A stretch of DNA of 64,000 bases from Ehretia macrophylla (lineage: Eukaryota; Streptophyta; Magnoliopsida; Boraginales; Ehretiaceae), in contig CM075770.1 in assembly GCA_037974665.1 (NCBI GenBank), positions 95,104,850 to 95,168,849 on the forward strand. Reading direction: 5' to 3'. The notes beneath the pieces were generated by a model, which did no database searches, had not been told where the DNA came from, and saw nothing but the letters and a program-made list of their open reading frames with translations. Both the position numbers and the translations under genes were made by a program. Positions 10,098 through 22,490 of this stretch are shown here, piece by piece (position 1 is the stretch's first letter; each line of letters begins with the position of its first letter).

Positions 10098-12838
10098 ATT
10101 AGTTGGTAAAGAATTTTCAACTTTCTTAAGTAATTCTAGCATTTTTCAAGTAAAAATGTTACATGCACCCAGAAAATAAGAAATGAATCATTTATCGAGT
10201 GGTAGAGTACGTAATGCAGTACACAAACAAGACACTAGCGACACAATTTTTATTTTATTTTTTTGTTTCGGCATATGAGGGTAATAATTACCCTTAATAA
10301 TGAGTAATTTTATCTCAATGCCAACCAATCTTTCTTATCAATACCCTTTTTATTGCATCACATATTGTGATTTCACTAACGTGCATAGGGTTATTAAAGG
10401 ATTGAATTTTCATTTGGATTTGATCTACATAAAATCTTGCTCAAGTAGATAATTAATTGAGGAGATGATATAGGAAAATCAAATGATGCATATAGCAAGC
10501 CAAATTCCTCTCCTACAAACATATATCTAAGCATGCATTAGCTACAATTTGGGTTATCAAAGTCAAACTCTAGTACAAGTAGATAGAGTTTGGCATGTGA
10601 TCATAAGGAAATTGTGCAATATTGCTGGGATACGAATTAAAAAGAAAAAGGTAGTTTTTGGAAGACATCTAATCAGAACAGGTGTTAAGACATCTAATCA
10701 GAACATGTGTTTTTACTACAATCCAAACTATGGAAAAGAAGGCAATTGATTATTAAGAATGTGTGTGTGAAGGCAATTGAGATCATTCCTAGATAATATA
10801 GCTTTCAAATGAAGAGGAATTGGACTAGGTTTTGAGTTGCTCTTAGGGTACATGATATGTTTTTATAGTAGGATTATTGCAATGTGCCATTTAGAATGCC
10901 AATTTGGTCATTTTTTGTTTCAATAAGAAAAAGAGTCAATTTCTCCCTTCCCGCGCGAACACCATAAAAATGTACTTGCATTTTTTATGTCTAACTATAA
11001 TTATACCCTAGCAGAGAGTACCATTATAGTCACCAAATGAAAACAAGAGGGACTAAAATGCAAGGTTGAAAACAAGAGTGACCATTTTGATATTTTAGAT
11101 AGACACTATCATGGTGATTAACCTTATTTAGATGGATCATTGAGTTTAATTTGCGAACATGAAAAGACAGAACTGCAATACATTTGTTATCTCAAATTTT
11201 TTACTTTTAAATTACAAAAATCTAAAAATCATATAGCTCCGAGCTCCTAAAACTTACTACTGATGATGTATTCCTTCCTGGATTGTTTAATTTCTTCCAT
11301 AAACAAAGTCTTGACGTGAATAATTGCACATTTCTAAAAATTGTTAGAAACCTTTAATTTCTATTGTCAATTCAATTGTTTACAGCAACTAATGAATGAA
11401 AATGAATGTAAACTTTTGAGCCTAAGAAAATACCAAAAACCTTCAGCTTAGTGCAATTCGGTGTTTTTGCGATTTTTACTCTTTTTTTTTTTTTTGGCTA
11501 GTGTGATTTTACAAGTCTCGTCGCGTATACATAAACTATAAACAAGAGCACTAGTATGGCAAGCTTGATAATAATGTCAAGTGGGATTATTACAACTCAA
11601 TGTCATAATTCGTTGCCCTTGTGGGGTTGTGTGACTTGATTTACGAGAGTCACACGTGGAAAGGTTAGTGGAAGATTGAACACGAGTGAGACATACGCAA
11701 AAGATGAACAAGACTGGACCAATGACCTAACTTTGATATCATGTTATAATAATTGGGGTTCCATCTTAAAATCAATAAGTGCCAAATGAAGTACCTTATG
11801 ATCTTATAAGATAGTTTAAGAATTTATGATTTTTTTATATAGAACAAGTGTATATTCTAACAATTTTTTTACATTCTAAATGGAGCCTATGTCTTTTGGA
11901 GTGCGTAGGTTGTAACAAATAATAGCCGAAGGTTGAGGGATAGGAGACTAGTTTGTGTACCAATCAATGCCCTGTTGATCTTTGATGAAATGGAACAGCC
12001 AGTTGCGAGATGGACGATTTTTCCTGTTATTAAAAAGGTTGGAGTAAGTGTACTTCGACATACGGCACTAGGTTGACATTACTTTCATCCATTAATGATG
12101 AACATTTTAATGCAACATAATGAACTTTTATCTTTTTTTTTTTCCTTTTGAAAACGATGGTGATTTTTATCTTCTTTTTTTTTTTGGGTGGAAAAACAAG
12201 GATGATTGAAGTACAATAATAAAAGACTGAAATATTTAAATAATGATAGTTCAAATAATGGCAATATTCCATACTTAAAAGATGGCTCAAATTAAGGTTC
12301 TTATTCTCAATGTTACTCATTTAAATCTTTGAATAGAAGTATTAGTTAATTGGTTAGTTAACCTACCTTTGCATCAGAAATACAAAATGAAACATGTTGG
12401 CTTACAGCAATTGAAAAGAAAACATTAATTGGTACCTAATTATGCTCCATTCATGTGCGACGACCATAACAAAAGTAGCCATATTAAAGAAATATATAAA
12501 TCACTTGCAAATTGACTTATAGTGGGTTGCTCAAAATATAATTGTGCCCCTTATGTACATAAAATACGAAAAAAAGGAAAAAGTAGAAGCCGCTGGTTTT
12601 CCATGACTAGGGGTTGCAGCTGTTAGTTTCACTGCCCCTTAAAGGGGATTCTTCAAATTCCTCAACATTTAGCGAGCATTTGCCATTTTAGGGTGTCAGT
12701 ACCAAACATTGATTTTACCAATTTCAAATGCTGGTTTCACATCTATTTAAGGAAATTTTTTTATTTTAAAAAATTATCTATATATGATTTAACTTTACTA
12801 TGTTACATTACACATAAAGTCAAAAGTCTTATTTTATT
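10095..12838. other. Non-coding spacer upstream of the TPP locus
   Basis: No gene recognised. There is a small direct duplication of AGACATCTAATCAGAACA (starting about 10662 and 10687). Poly-T runs lie at 11482-11495 and 12132-12185. Confidence 0.5.
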
Positions 12839-13380
12839 GGGTGAATAGTCCCTGATTCCTCTGTGATCAAGCGAAATTATCTACGATACATCTGTGCTCC
12901 AAAAACTATAGTCGGACCCTCATGTGGTCCACCCGTTGATGCACGTGACCGCCCCCCTCCATCAAATTTTTCGTCAAAATTGACATGATATGTATCACAC
13001 GCAAATAAAATGTGATTTTTATTGGTTTTTAACATACTTAACAATAAATAATAGTAATAATTAAAAAAATTAAAAAAAAAAAAATACAAATAGCTTTCAT
13101 CGTTGAATTTGAAACAATTGAATTTAATCAAATGCAGTCAAAATGACAATTTGCATGAAAGGTATAACAATTAAATACGTTAAAAATCATTAAAAATTGC
13201 ATTTTACGCGCATTTGTTACACTTTCTGTCATAAATTACAGAAAATTTAACGGAAGGAGACGGTGTGCATCAACGGATAGACTACAGAGAGGTCCAACTA
13301 TAATTTTTAAAATATAAAAAAATCGTAACTAATTTCGTTTGACCACAAAAGAGTTCAGTATGATTCACCCTTTTTTCTTT
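12839..13380. mobile_element. Long-TIR MITE (Mutator-like candidate) upstream of the TPP gene
   Basis: A 542-bp element bounded by GGGTGAAT (12839) and ATTCACCC (13380). About 115 bp at each end are imperfect inverted repeats. The left arm words AAACTATAGTCGGACC and CCGTTGATGCAC recur reverse-complemented on the right as GGTCCAACTATAATTT and GTGCATCAACGG. The centre is AT-rich and has no coding capacity. Long TIRs and size suggest a Mutator-type MITE. The flanking 9-mers (tattttatt / ttttttctt) are only weakly alike, so a TSD is not proven. Confidence 0.7.
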
Positions 13381-13589
13381 CAACGGAGTGCACTCCTGCT
13401 TTTCCTTTTTTGTTCTATAAGTTTGGTTTTGACTTTTATTTCAAAGGATGGGTAATTTCTAGCTACACCTTCAAGACCGTCAAAAACATTATATTTTTTG
13501 ACCAAAAAAAAAATAATATTATATTTTTAACTTATACCGAATGAAAATCTGAAATTTCTTTGCCCGACATTTTAAATTTTATCTGTGTT

Positions 13590-13598
13590 CCACGTGGC
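13590..13598 (+). promoter_or_regulatory. G-box / ABRE-type element
   Basis: CCACGTGGC, a perfect CACGTG core, about 470 bp upstream of the TPP start codon. Plants use such sites for bZIP (ABA-responsive) and bHLH factors. The role here is inferred. Confidence 0.55.
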
Positions 13599-13635
13599 AT
13601 ATAACACGTCATGTACACGCTCCAATTGCGGACAT

Positions 13636-13644
13636 CCACGTGGG
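13636..13644 (+). promoter_or_regulatory. Second G-box / ABRE-type element
   Basis: CCACGTGGG with a CACGTG core, 46 bp after the first. Paired ABRE-like sites are typical of ABA- or stress-responsive promoters. A related CCACGTAGG lies at about 13729. Confidence 0.55.
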
Positions 13645-13766
13645 ATCATGCCTAGTTGGCAAGAGGTTGTTCTGGTGACGGCGAAGACGGCGGGGCAGAG
13701 GGTGAGAGAGATGGGAATTCATTTGGGACCACGTAGGTAAAGTGGAACCCTCTTAGGATATTGAGT

Positions 13767-13777
13767 GTGGGTCCCAC
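13767..13777. promoter_or_regulatory. Palindromic TCP-binding-type site
   Basis: GTGGGTCCCAC is a perfect palindrome around one central base. It fits the class I TCP consensus GTGGGNCCC on both strands. It lies about 50 bp upstream of the TATA-like sequence of the TPP gene. Confidence 0.5.
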
Positions 13778-13827
13778 TCAAAGACTTAGGGGGCCATATA
13801 CCTCGTCCGTTTGTGTCTGGTTGCAGC

Positions 13828-13833
13828 TATAAG
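13828..13833 (+). promoter_or_regulatory. TATA-like box of TPP gene
   Basis: TATAAG in the context GCAGCTATAAGACAC, about 233 bp before the start codon. The CA/CT-rich tract that follows would fall in the 5' UTR. No ATG occurs between here and 14061. Confidence 0.5.
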
Positions 13834-13861
13834 ACACAACCGAACTGCTTCTCAACTCTCT

Positions 13862-13884
13862 CACACACACACACACACACACAC
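13862..13884 (+). repeat. (CA)n microsatellite in the presumed 5' UTR
   Basis: About 11 CA units, embedded in CTCTC pyrimidine tracts, as is common in plant leaders. Confidence 0.85.
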
Positions 13885-14060
13885 TCTCTCCTTTTAGTCT
13901 CTCTCTTTTCTGTCCAAGACCCTTACACAAATCTTTGTCTTTGTCAATTGTCAGCCATTTTCATTCAGCTCATTGCTTTATCTTATTAACTAGTAATCAA
14001 ATCCAAATCTTGATAGGTTAAAAAATAAGAGCACTCAGTTTTGTGAAACAAGCAACAGAA

Positions 14061-15948
14061 ATGACGAAACAAAATGTGGCAGCTGTATCGGATACTAATA
14101 TGGGAATAGCGGTGGCGGTTTCAAACTCCTCGTTATTCACTACGGCGGCGCAAAAGCCACCTGTGCCGCCTGGTGGGTACATCACCATTTCAAGGAAGAA
14201 GTTACTTCAGAACCTTGAGGAAATAAACAGTGATGCAAGAATAACTTCTTGGGTTGATTCTATGAGAGCTTCCTCTCCAACCCATATCAACTCCACACCT
14301 TCTTCTCTTTCTGATGACCAAAGCTCTTGTATGGTGAGTATACATGCATATATATATATATATATATACATGTATTTCGGCCCCCGTATTTCAAAATTTA
14401 GACCCTAGCACGGGTCTACTTTTTTCGAGCGTCGTAAAAAAAAAAAAAAAAGAGAATGCATACATACATGTATTTGTAAATTAAGATGGGAGTTTATCTT
14501 TGTGTAACAATGACGTTTCTAGAAATTGGCCTTATTGGAAACTTTGATGAAACAGGTCCACCATCCGTCAGCGCTGGATATGTTTGAGCAGATAATCAAT
14601 GCTTCAAAGGGAAAGCAAATTGTGATGTTTCTGGACTATGATGGCACACTTTCTCCAATAGTGGATGACCCAGATCGTGCTTTCATGTCCGATGCGGTTA
14701 GTTTTTAAGCCATTTTTTCTAATCATTATTTTCTTGAAATTAATTAATAATCACACACTGTAAAATTTCAGATTTTAACAATTCATATTTGAATATTTTC
14801 AGATGAGGGCAACTGTGAGAAAACTAGCCAGATATTTTCCCACTGCTATTGTTAGCGGAAGGTGCAGAGACAAGGTACATTTTTTTTTTCTCTGTTCCTT
14901 GTTTGATTGTTTTCCTAGTCATTTGCCACTTCTTTTTCTGTATATAAGTTAACTAATCATTATTTTTCTTTTTTAACTTTTAGGTTTATAGTTTTGTACG
15001 ATTAGCAGAATTGTTCTACGCTGGAAGCCATGGTATGGACATAAAAGGCCCATCAAAAGGTTCCAAACATAAGAAAGTGAGTGCGCTTGCTATATTTGTA
15101 CTCTTAAAGCATCTTATACGAGTATTGCTATACATCATTCTTATTCCTCTATATAAATACTTTTACAATATACATGTAAAATTAGATATTCAATATGCAA
15201 ATTCTTATCATACAAAAATAGATGAACGAATGACATAAAACATTACTCATTTTATGTTATTTCTCATTTTTTTGCTAAGCTCTTTCTCCTTTTTCATATT
15301 CCTGATTATGATTTTTTAATTGTTGGTGTACTTAGGGTGCTCAAGCTGTTCTTTTCCAACCAGCCAGTGAATTTCTTCCAATGATCGATGAGGTTAGTTG
15401 TCACTTTTCACGGAACTGAAATTAAAGAAATAATTAATAAGACTCGAGTTGACAAAAAAAAAAAAAAAAAATTAGCGAAAGATAATGCAGTGCATATGTA
15501 TGCTTGAAAGTTATCCTTAAAACTTATGTACTATCCTCGTACATACAATTTTCAGGTTTACAAAGCCCTGTTGGATAAAATAAAATCTACTCCTGGTGCT
15601 AAAGTGGAGCATAACAAGTTTTGCGTCTCTGTACATTTCCGCTGTGTTGATGAAAAGGTATACTCTAATCCAGAATGCTTTTTCTTTATGTTTTGTCCTA
15701 TATACGTTTTTTTCTTGGTATTATAACAGTTGTCGTTATTATTAGTATATATGGTAATTATTTTTATCCTATTCATGATGGAAAATAATTGGATTTTGTT
15801 GGGCGTTTCGATTCAACCCGATCCGACTCGACCCTTACATATTAATAAAATTTATAAGACACGTGCCTTATTAGTATTGAAGTGTCGCATGGTCCAGTCG
15901 GATTCAATATTTTTCGGTACATGATACATGGGCCTCTGTGTAGGTGTG

Positions 15949-15979
<31 letters not shown>

Positions 15980-17185
15980 TTTTCTGACACGACAAAGCAT
16001 TGGTTGAAGAACAGCTTTGTTTATTCATTTTTTTAAATGTAGCCTAGTAAACTAGTTTAAGGAAAGATCTGATGTGATTTTGTATGTACATTAAAAAAAC
16101 AGAAATGGAGTGCACTAGCACAACAAGTGAAGTCAGTGTTAAAGGAGTACCCAAAGCTTCGATTAACCCAAGGAAGAAAGGTGCGACGTGGCATTCAAAC
16201 AGATTCTCTAGTGTTTATTATATATTTTATCTTATATTTATTTTAAATTTTTAGAAAGCTTTAATGTAGTAGATGTCTCATTTTTATTTTTTAATGTTCA
16301 TCAACACAGGTTTTAGAGATCCGTCCTACAATTAAATGGGACAAAGGAAAGGCTCTTGAATTTTTGTTAGAGTCACTTGGTAGGTTCAGTTTTCATTCCT
16401 TTGTTTACCTTTGATTGATATATTAGAAATTCGTCCCACGGATATAGTCAAGTGATAGTGAGTTAAAATCGTTCATATAAGTTTGTAGGTTCGACACTCT
16501 CTACCATATGGTTCAACATGATAAATTCTTAGACAGGGTAATTAGAATGAGTTAATCCACATGTAATAATATCATTAAGTAACTAATTTTCATTAATATA
16601 TCTCCTTTTGTAGGGTATGCTAATTGTAACAATGTCTTTCCTGTTTATATTGGAGACGACAGAACTGACGAAGATGCTTTCAAGGTATCCGATGCACCCA
16701 TGTTTATATGTATTCTCATTATTGGTCCATAAATAAAATGATCCCATATAATTTGACATATTATTTATTTATAAATACAATAAAAGTTTTAATTTTTAAT
16801 CTTTTCTTGATCCTTTTCCATTTCATGGCTAATTAGTATATGTGTATTATGATCAGGTATTACGTGAAAGAGGACAAGGTTTTGGCATTCTTGTCTCAAA
16901 AGTTCCAAAAGACACCAATGCTTCTTATTGTTTACAAGAACCCTCTGAGGTGAGAACTCGATTGATTTATTTATTTACTTTGAGTAGTCCACGAGATTTG
17001 TTGTTTTTTTTTTTTTTTTTTTTTCGTGAAAGAACACATGATTTACATAATAATGATGTATTCAATTACGGTTTCAGGTTATGACATTTCTGCGACGCTT
17101 AGTGGAGTCGAAAAGAATGAAGTTAAGACGGCATTTTAGGATGCAAAGACGACTTGAAGAACTAAAGATGTTCCTAGCTAACTAA
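14061..17185 (+). CDS. TPP: Trehalose-6-phosphate phosphatase, 11 exons, intact
   Basis: Hydrolyses trehalose 6-phosphate to trehalose and phosphate, the second step of plant trehalose synthesis after TPS; it thereby lowers the sugar signal T6P. Exons: 14061-14333, 14556-14696, 14803-14874, 14984-15076, 15336-15392, 15556-15657, 16103-16180, 16310-16379, 16614-16684, 16857-16949, 17078-17185. All ten introns are GT-AG. The joined frame is 385 codons plus stop, normal for the family. HAD motifs: [10 protein letters not shown] with Asp118/Asp120 (nucleophile and acid/base), SGRCRDK in exon 3, YAGSHGMD in exon 4, and [10 protein letters not shown] at 309-318. The N-terminus, about 90 residues including [13 protein letters not shown], and the overall sequence recall Arabidopsis TPPI/TPPJ. 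The ATG at 14061 is the first after the TATA-like box and has a purine at -3. Subcellular site cannot be read reliably from the sequence. Confidence 0.96.
15944..15983 (+). repeat. (GT)n plus poly-T tract in TPP intron 6
   Basis: A GTGTGT run followed by about 21 T in the longest intron (15658-16102). A similar T-run (about 17004-17024) lies in the last intron before exon 11. Confidence 0.85.
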
Positions 17186-17400
17186 GAAGAGACATAGCTA
17201 GGACGCAAATATTTATTTTTGTTGTTCAAAAGAGAATGATGAAAATGAAAGTATGCGTTCGTGGGGTTAGGAAAGAGAGGCTTGTCTTAGGCCTTGTACA
17301 TCTTTGTAAATAGCCGTGTACAAGGAAGAATTGTAATCTTGCAAAGCTTATCTTAAATGCATTGAAGTTTTATAGATCTCTCTTCTCTCTCTACGCGTGT
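17186..17400 (+). other. Presumed 3' UTR of the TPP gene
   Basis: Non-coding AT-rich sequence after the TAA at 17183-17185. No canonical AATAAA is seen. TGTAAATAG (about 17305) and TTGTAATCTT (about 17330) are plausible plant far-upstream and near-upstream elements, so cleavage is probably near 17350-17400. Confidence 0.4.
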
Positions 17401-17514
17401 GTCTTCGTGTGTGTGTGTTTGTCTAAGTAGACGATCAACATGAACTAAATATGTAGCTCGTGATTTTTCCACGAATGATCATGTAATCTCTATCGATTTT
17501 ACTTCCCTTCTATA

Positions 17515-18062
17515 CAAAAAGAAGTATGTAGTCTCCCAATCTTTTGGGAAGCTGGAAACAAGTATAACCAAACGAATTACTTTTGCGTGCTCTGTGGTCT
17601 TATCTCAGAAACTAGAGATCATTTGATGTTTGAATGCAACTTTTCTAAAAGAATTTGGAAGGTTGGTATCTCATTTTGCATAATCAATTCAAGCATCTTT
17701 AACCGGGACCAAGTGCTTTAATGGATGAATACATTTTGCAAACGGAAAAGGTTTCAATCTACTGCTCTTCGTCTCCACTGAATAGCTTCTATCTATTACT
17801 TATGGAATGAAAGGAACACTAGAATTTTCAATCAAATAACTATTGAGGACTAACTGTTGGAAAAAATTTGCTTTGATATTCGCTATAATTTATCTACAGG
17901 ATGAAGGTCGATCAAAAATACTGCTCTTAATAGAAACATTTGTAATGATTGACATATTGATTCTAGCATTCTAGGCTAGCTGGTTTGTGGTTGTTTGTAA
18001 TGGGTCTATAATGTAACTTTGTCATTGGTTTTAATGAATACACACTTGCCTTTAAGCAAAAA

Positions 18063-18080
<18 letters not shown>
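17515..18080 (+). mobile_element. 5'-truncated LINE (3' zf-RVT end plus poly-A)
   Basis: Contains the C-terminal zinc domain of plant LINE ORF2 (zf-RVT): YNQTNYFCVLCG, then ISETRDHLMFEC, then a downstream YLWNERNTRIFN block. In plant L1-like elements this domain follows the reverse transcriptase. A stop interrupts the frame around 17720. The copy ends in a T/A-rich tail with TTTAAGC then about 22 A (18059-18080). Upstream ORF2 is absent, as expected for incomplete target-primed reverse transcription. It lies about 330 bp past the TPP stop. Confidence 0.8.

Positions 18081-18126
<46 letters not shown>
18081..18126. repeat. (TA)23 microsatellite
   Basis: Follows the LINE poly-A tail without a gap, so it probably grew from the tail/target junction. 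Confidence 0.9.
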
Positions 18127-18129
<3 letters not shown>

Positions 18130-21100
18130 CACCGTTTTGGTGATAACAAAATTGGCTCATAGCTAACATTCTTTGGACTAGAACACGTTTAATGAGCCCA
18201 AAATGGATAAAATGCCATCAACCTCACGGGTTTGTGTGCTATTTTAAATTGTCGCATTATATTACTCTGATTTTCATGAAACTTGACAGGATTAAAAACC
18301 CGTGAAGTTCTAGGAGTGTATGGGACTTTTAATTTAATAGAGAAATCCAAAAAAAAGAAAAGAAAAGAAAGTCCTTCATGTTGAGTGAAATAATAAGTAA
18401 TCACCCGTTTAAATTAGAAATTGTGAATTCAAACCACAGTTTTGACTTTCTATTAGCAAGCATCATAATTCGCACATGTCGTGATTGAGAAAATCAATTA
18501 GAGATTGATTTATCGTGATTGTAATGACTTGCCAAACTTGTATAATATTGTCTTTATATATCCCTGATTTCTTGTTGTAACATTCTTATATAAACACAGA
18601 GTGAATCAATGAGAAGATATCAATTCTTCCTGGGATATCACTTTTAACACTTTCACTGTACCAAAAAAAAAAAAAAAAGAGAAGATTTTCCTCCTCCTTA
18701 GGCGCTGGCGGCCAGCAAGTTGCAAGTTAGCAATCATCTGGAGTCAACGAAATGGTTGTTAAGCTCAAATTTTAAATTGTAATTGACCACGTTTTTATTT
18801 TTCTTTCTTTCGTAGATCGTGAATAGGCTTGACTAAGGCTAAACATTAGCACAAAGATAGAAGGCAAATGGAATCAATATCACCTTTACAACTCAACAGT
18901 TTTTTTAATCCCGTCATACGAGAATCTGGGTAATATATATGAAAAACTTCATTGAGCAGTTTGCAATATAGCTATAATAAGTTCAAGAGTAAAAATGATA
19001 TTTCCAGCCCAAATTGCTATATTCCCAATTTCTTAAGCTTGCACTTGTGTAGGGGTAGTGCCAAAATGATTTTCTGTAAATAACTTCACTTCGCTAAAGA
19101 AGTTATTTTGTCCAATTACTGGATGATATATATACTAGTTGAGGAATCCGTGTATAATATTCTCCATTAATCGATTGTGCAACGTAACTGTATCACGATG
19201 TCTCAAATTCATAAAATATCGAAAAAATGAAAGCACGACGAGCAAAAAGATGTCGACACATAAAGGTTTTGCCTAGGGCCGGCCAGTTCTCAAGTGAGAG
19301 TGAAGATGCACCATAACCTCTCCATTTCTGTCATATGACTCGTATTGTCAAATTTATTACAGGTTGTATTCTTAATTTATTGATCAGCTCAGCTTTTCAC
19401 ATGTCCCATCTTATTGAAGCACTATATATAGTCTTGGCAGCCATTGCTCCAAGTAAGACAAAGAAGATACTTCTAACATTTATTCGTATTTTGCTATTTC
19501 ATATCTGCACAAAATGTAAATGCCAGGATATGATACTAGCTAGCATCTCTACAGAGCATATGCTAATAATCAATAGCATTATTGTACCCCTTGCTTTAAC
19601 GACAAAGTTACCTTAAAGTAGAATCATACCTACGAGTGACACATTCCAATGTACACACCAAATCAATCAAGAACGATAAGAAATATTGATTTGTTTGACA
19701 CAAAAAGGCGAGCCATGAATAAGAACTAAAAGTTTCTCTTTTGGAGGTAACCGCTGCATACTTTAATTTAAAAAACTTAAACCGTTAAAATAAATTATAA
19801 TATCTATTTATTATTATTATTTTTTTTTAAAAGAGGGGAATGATCTATCTTTTTATCTTTCACTGCGTCCCATGCTGAGTCAAAAGCGATGAGTTATGAC
19901 TTAGATATTCAAGTTTTGACAAGATGGTTCATCATATGCCCATTGAGATTTTTTTTTTTTTTTTTTAAAGTTTTCTTTCTGTTGATTAGTAGTTGCCAGC
20001 TTCACATTAATTGGATATCTATGATTGAATTGGACTTGAGGACAAAAAATAAAAGCATGCACCTAAAGCTTTTTGTTTCTTTGCATGGCAAAGTTTTGCT
20101 GTCAACGTAGTTATGGAATAGACGTAGTAACACTTGGCAATACATGAACTAATATTCCCTCACATACGCCAGTTAAGGCTGTTATAAATGGTAGTTGATA
20201 ATTAACGCGCATCTTCTTTTGTTTTCCATTATCAATAATTGGTGCTATATATGTTGTTAAGCATGTTTTTATGTGTGCATATGTTAATCTATTATTGGAT
20301 GTGCACCCAATTCGAAAAATCTAGTCATTCTGAAGATTGATTATGCTGCAAATTAAACTCTGAATATACTCTAAACCATTCAGAAAGAATATTATTATGT
20401 ATCACTCGAATAATACTTTATTCATCTTTAAATAATAGACTTTTGATCATTGAGATGAAAATTTTGGCATTTAATAGATATATTTTTACCATTAAAAATG
20501 AGAAAAAGCATCATGCAAGTGACACAAAGTATTACCATTCAAAAATGTGGAATTTTATTATCTGAAAGTACACATTCTTCCATCGAGGATTCTATGCACG
20601 GTAAATTAAAGGCTTGATATTCTATTCTCCAAATTAATTCAATTATTGCCAATATCCTAGGCAGTTGTCACCATATAGAAGTTGTGCCTACAAATTCATC
20701 TTTATATGGAGCCTTAATATTGGTGGAAGATTACTTGTACATATTCTCTAACTACGACGTAAAAGGTTGATAGTAAACGTTTATATATTCGCCAATCTAG
20801 GACGTAACAAGTTGACACGTTATTTTCTTGATTAAAAGGCATATATAACACCACAGGGATCACACCTAATAACAGTGATGGATCAAAGATTTTTTTGCTA
20901 GTGGGATACAATAATATACGATTTGACATTCATATAAATAGTAATTTTTGCAATGTGAATTAATTTATTAATTTTTTGACTAAAAATACCTGTATGGGTG
21001 GGTTATCAAGTTTCGCCTATGCTACACTTTCGCAAGATTGAACCTTATTTCTTAAATCGAATTCTATATATTTAATAGGGTTAGTAAAAATTGTAGCTCT

Positions 21101-21589
21101 CGATCAACCAGTGCCTAAGAATGTTTCTTAGCGCAACATATATATGTATATATACCTGATTTACCCATGACCAAAAAAAAAATAGTTTGACTTACCCTGA
21201 TGATCAAAATAGAAATTTTCCAATCACATACAACCCAATTGATACTCTGATAATTTAACGACTAAGATTCTTTGGAGTTTTACATTTTTATATTTGGTCG
21301 TCTCATATTCACACCTGCCTCCTTTCTTGCATACAGTAGATCTGCATACACCCTTTTTTCAGACAACAAATTAAAAAGTTGCACTCTAATTAGCTTTAGA
21401 AAAATAGTTTAGTAAAAACAAACGCATAACTTGGTACCATAACAAGACAACTATGATTAATATAGAACTCTAGTAAAGGAAATTATATATGTATTCACTA
21501 TATATTTTACACATCCAGAAAAGCTGAACCCATGTTCTTGAATCAGGAAACATGTACTACTACATAGCCTAAACTTAGGAAACATGTAT
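18127..21589. other. Intergenic spacer, no gene recognised
   Basis: No supported coding region. The part 18470-18650 (ATATAAACACAGAGTG, then AAGATATCAATTCTTCC, then TGGGATATCAC) resembles the tail of a short Copia LTR plus a decayed primer-binding site, but I cannot define its ends. Poly-A/T runs lie at 18662-18678 and 19951-19966. Confidence 0.4.
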
Positions 21590-21702
21590 TTGTTGTTTTT
21601 CTCTCGATGAGGTTGGACTGGTCCCATGTTCGTAATATTTTCTGTTAATGTTAATGAATATTATTTTCCTGACAAAAAAAAAAGAGAAAAAAAAATCCCA
21701 CA
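21590..21702 (+). mobile_element. Short LINE 3'-end fragment with A-rich tail
   Basis: Ends TTTTCTGTTAATG... TTTTCCTGAC followed by A-rich sequence (21673-21698). TGAC plus A-tail is shared with the insertions at 23409-23540 and 23849, suggesting one LINE family. No coding sequence is retained. Confidence 0.5.
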
Positions 21703-22479
21703 TGCTATAGAAAAGAGATATCCACATGCTGGAGTCAATCAAGTAAGCATATATTGTTGAGACCCTATATCAATCGAAGCATAGCTATTGCTCAAACAAC
21801 ATAAGATCAGACTTACCCATTGGGTGCCTAGATTTGAAGGAACCCACCTCGAAGATTATGAAAGAATCTGCTTCAATTTTCTACTATTTTTTTTTTCTTT
21901 TGAAATTTCTATGTACAAAGAGACTCTTTGAGAGAATGACCTTTAGTTGTTTTGTTTCTTATGGTTAGGTTGTGAAAGGGAAACCCACCACCATGTGTAG
22001 GGAATCTGTGTGTGGTTGAATGAGGATGTGGAATCCACTTAAAGAAGACTCTTTGATGTGAAAAAAAAAAAAAAAAAAAAAATGTAGTAGAACACATGGA
22101 TTTGGAATAGGAACGCTAACATGCCTCCAATTTTTTGACAACCTCTGGAAAGATGGAATCCACTAGATTGAAACCCCATCATTATTGGTACTTTAGCTGA
22201 AATAAACTAAGTCTTTCTAAGCATCAATTATTGGTAGGGTAGGAAAGAAATGAAAGACATTCACCTCATCTTCTTCCTTCCATTGTATCCATTCCTCACT
22301 AATTTGTAATGACCCTTCTCCGTTTTACCTTCTTTCATTCCTTCCTTTGTCAAAAAGAAGTATCCCGTTCTATGTCTCATTTGTAGTCCAATGTAGACTT
22401 CGGATGTATCTATAATTACAGAAAATGGTAGATAAGTCTTAGTGTTTGACTAATCTTTCTAGAGGAAATCACGCATATT

Positions 22480-22490
22480 GAGATTTAAAA
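22480..22490 (+). repeat. Target-site duplication, left copy (gagatttaaaa)
   Basis: 11-bp exact match to 23541-23551, bracketing the minus-strand LINE insertion. Confidence 0.75.

Noticed and set aside
14043..14060. Upstream GTG-initiated extension of TPP exon 1
   Set aside because: Plant translation starts at ATG. The first ATG after the TATA-like box is 14061, with good context.
18470..18660. Possible short Copia LTR with primer-binding site
   Set aside because: Composition and a TGGGATATCAC word are suggestive, but no second LTR, TSD or clear start was found.
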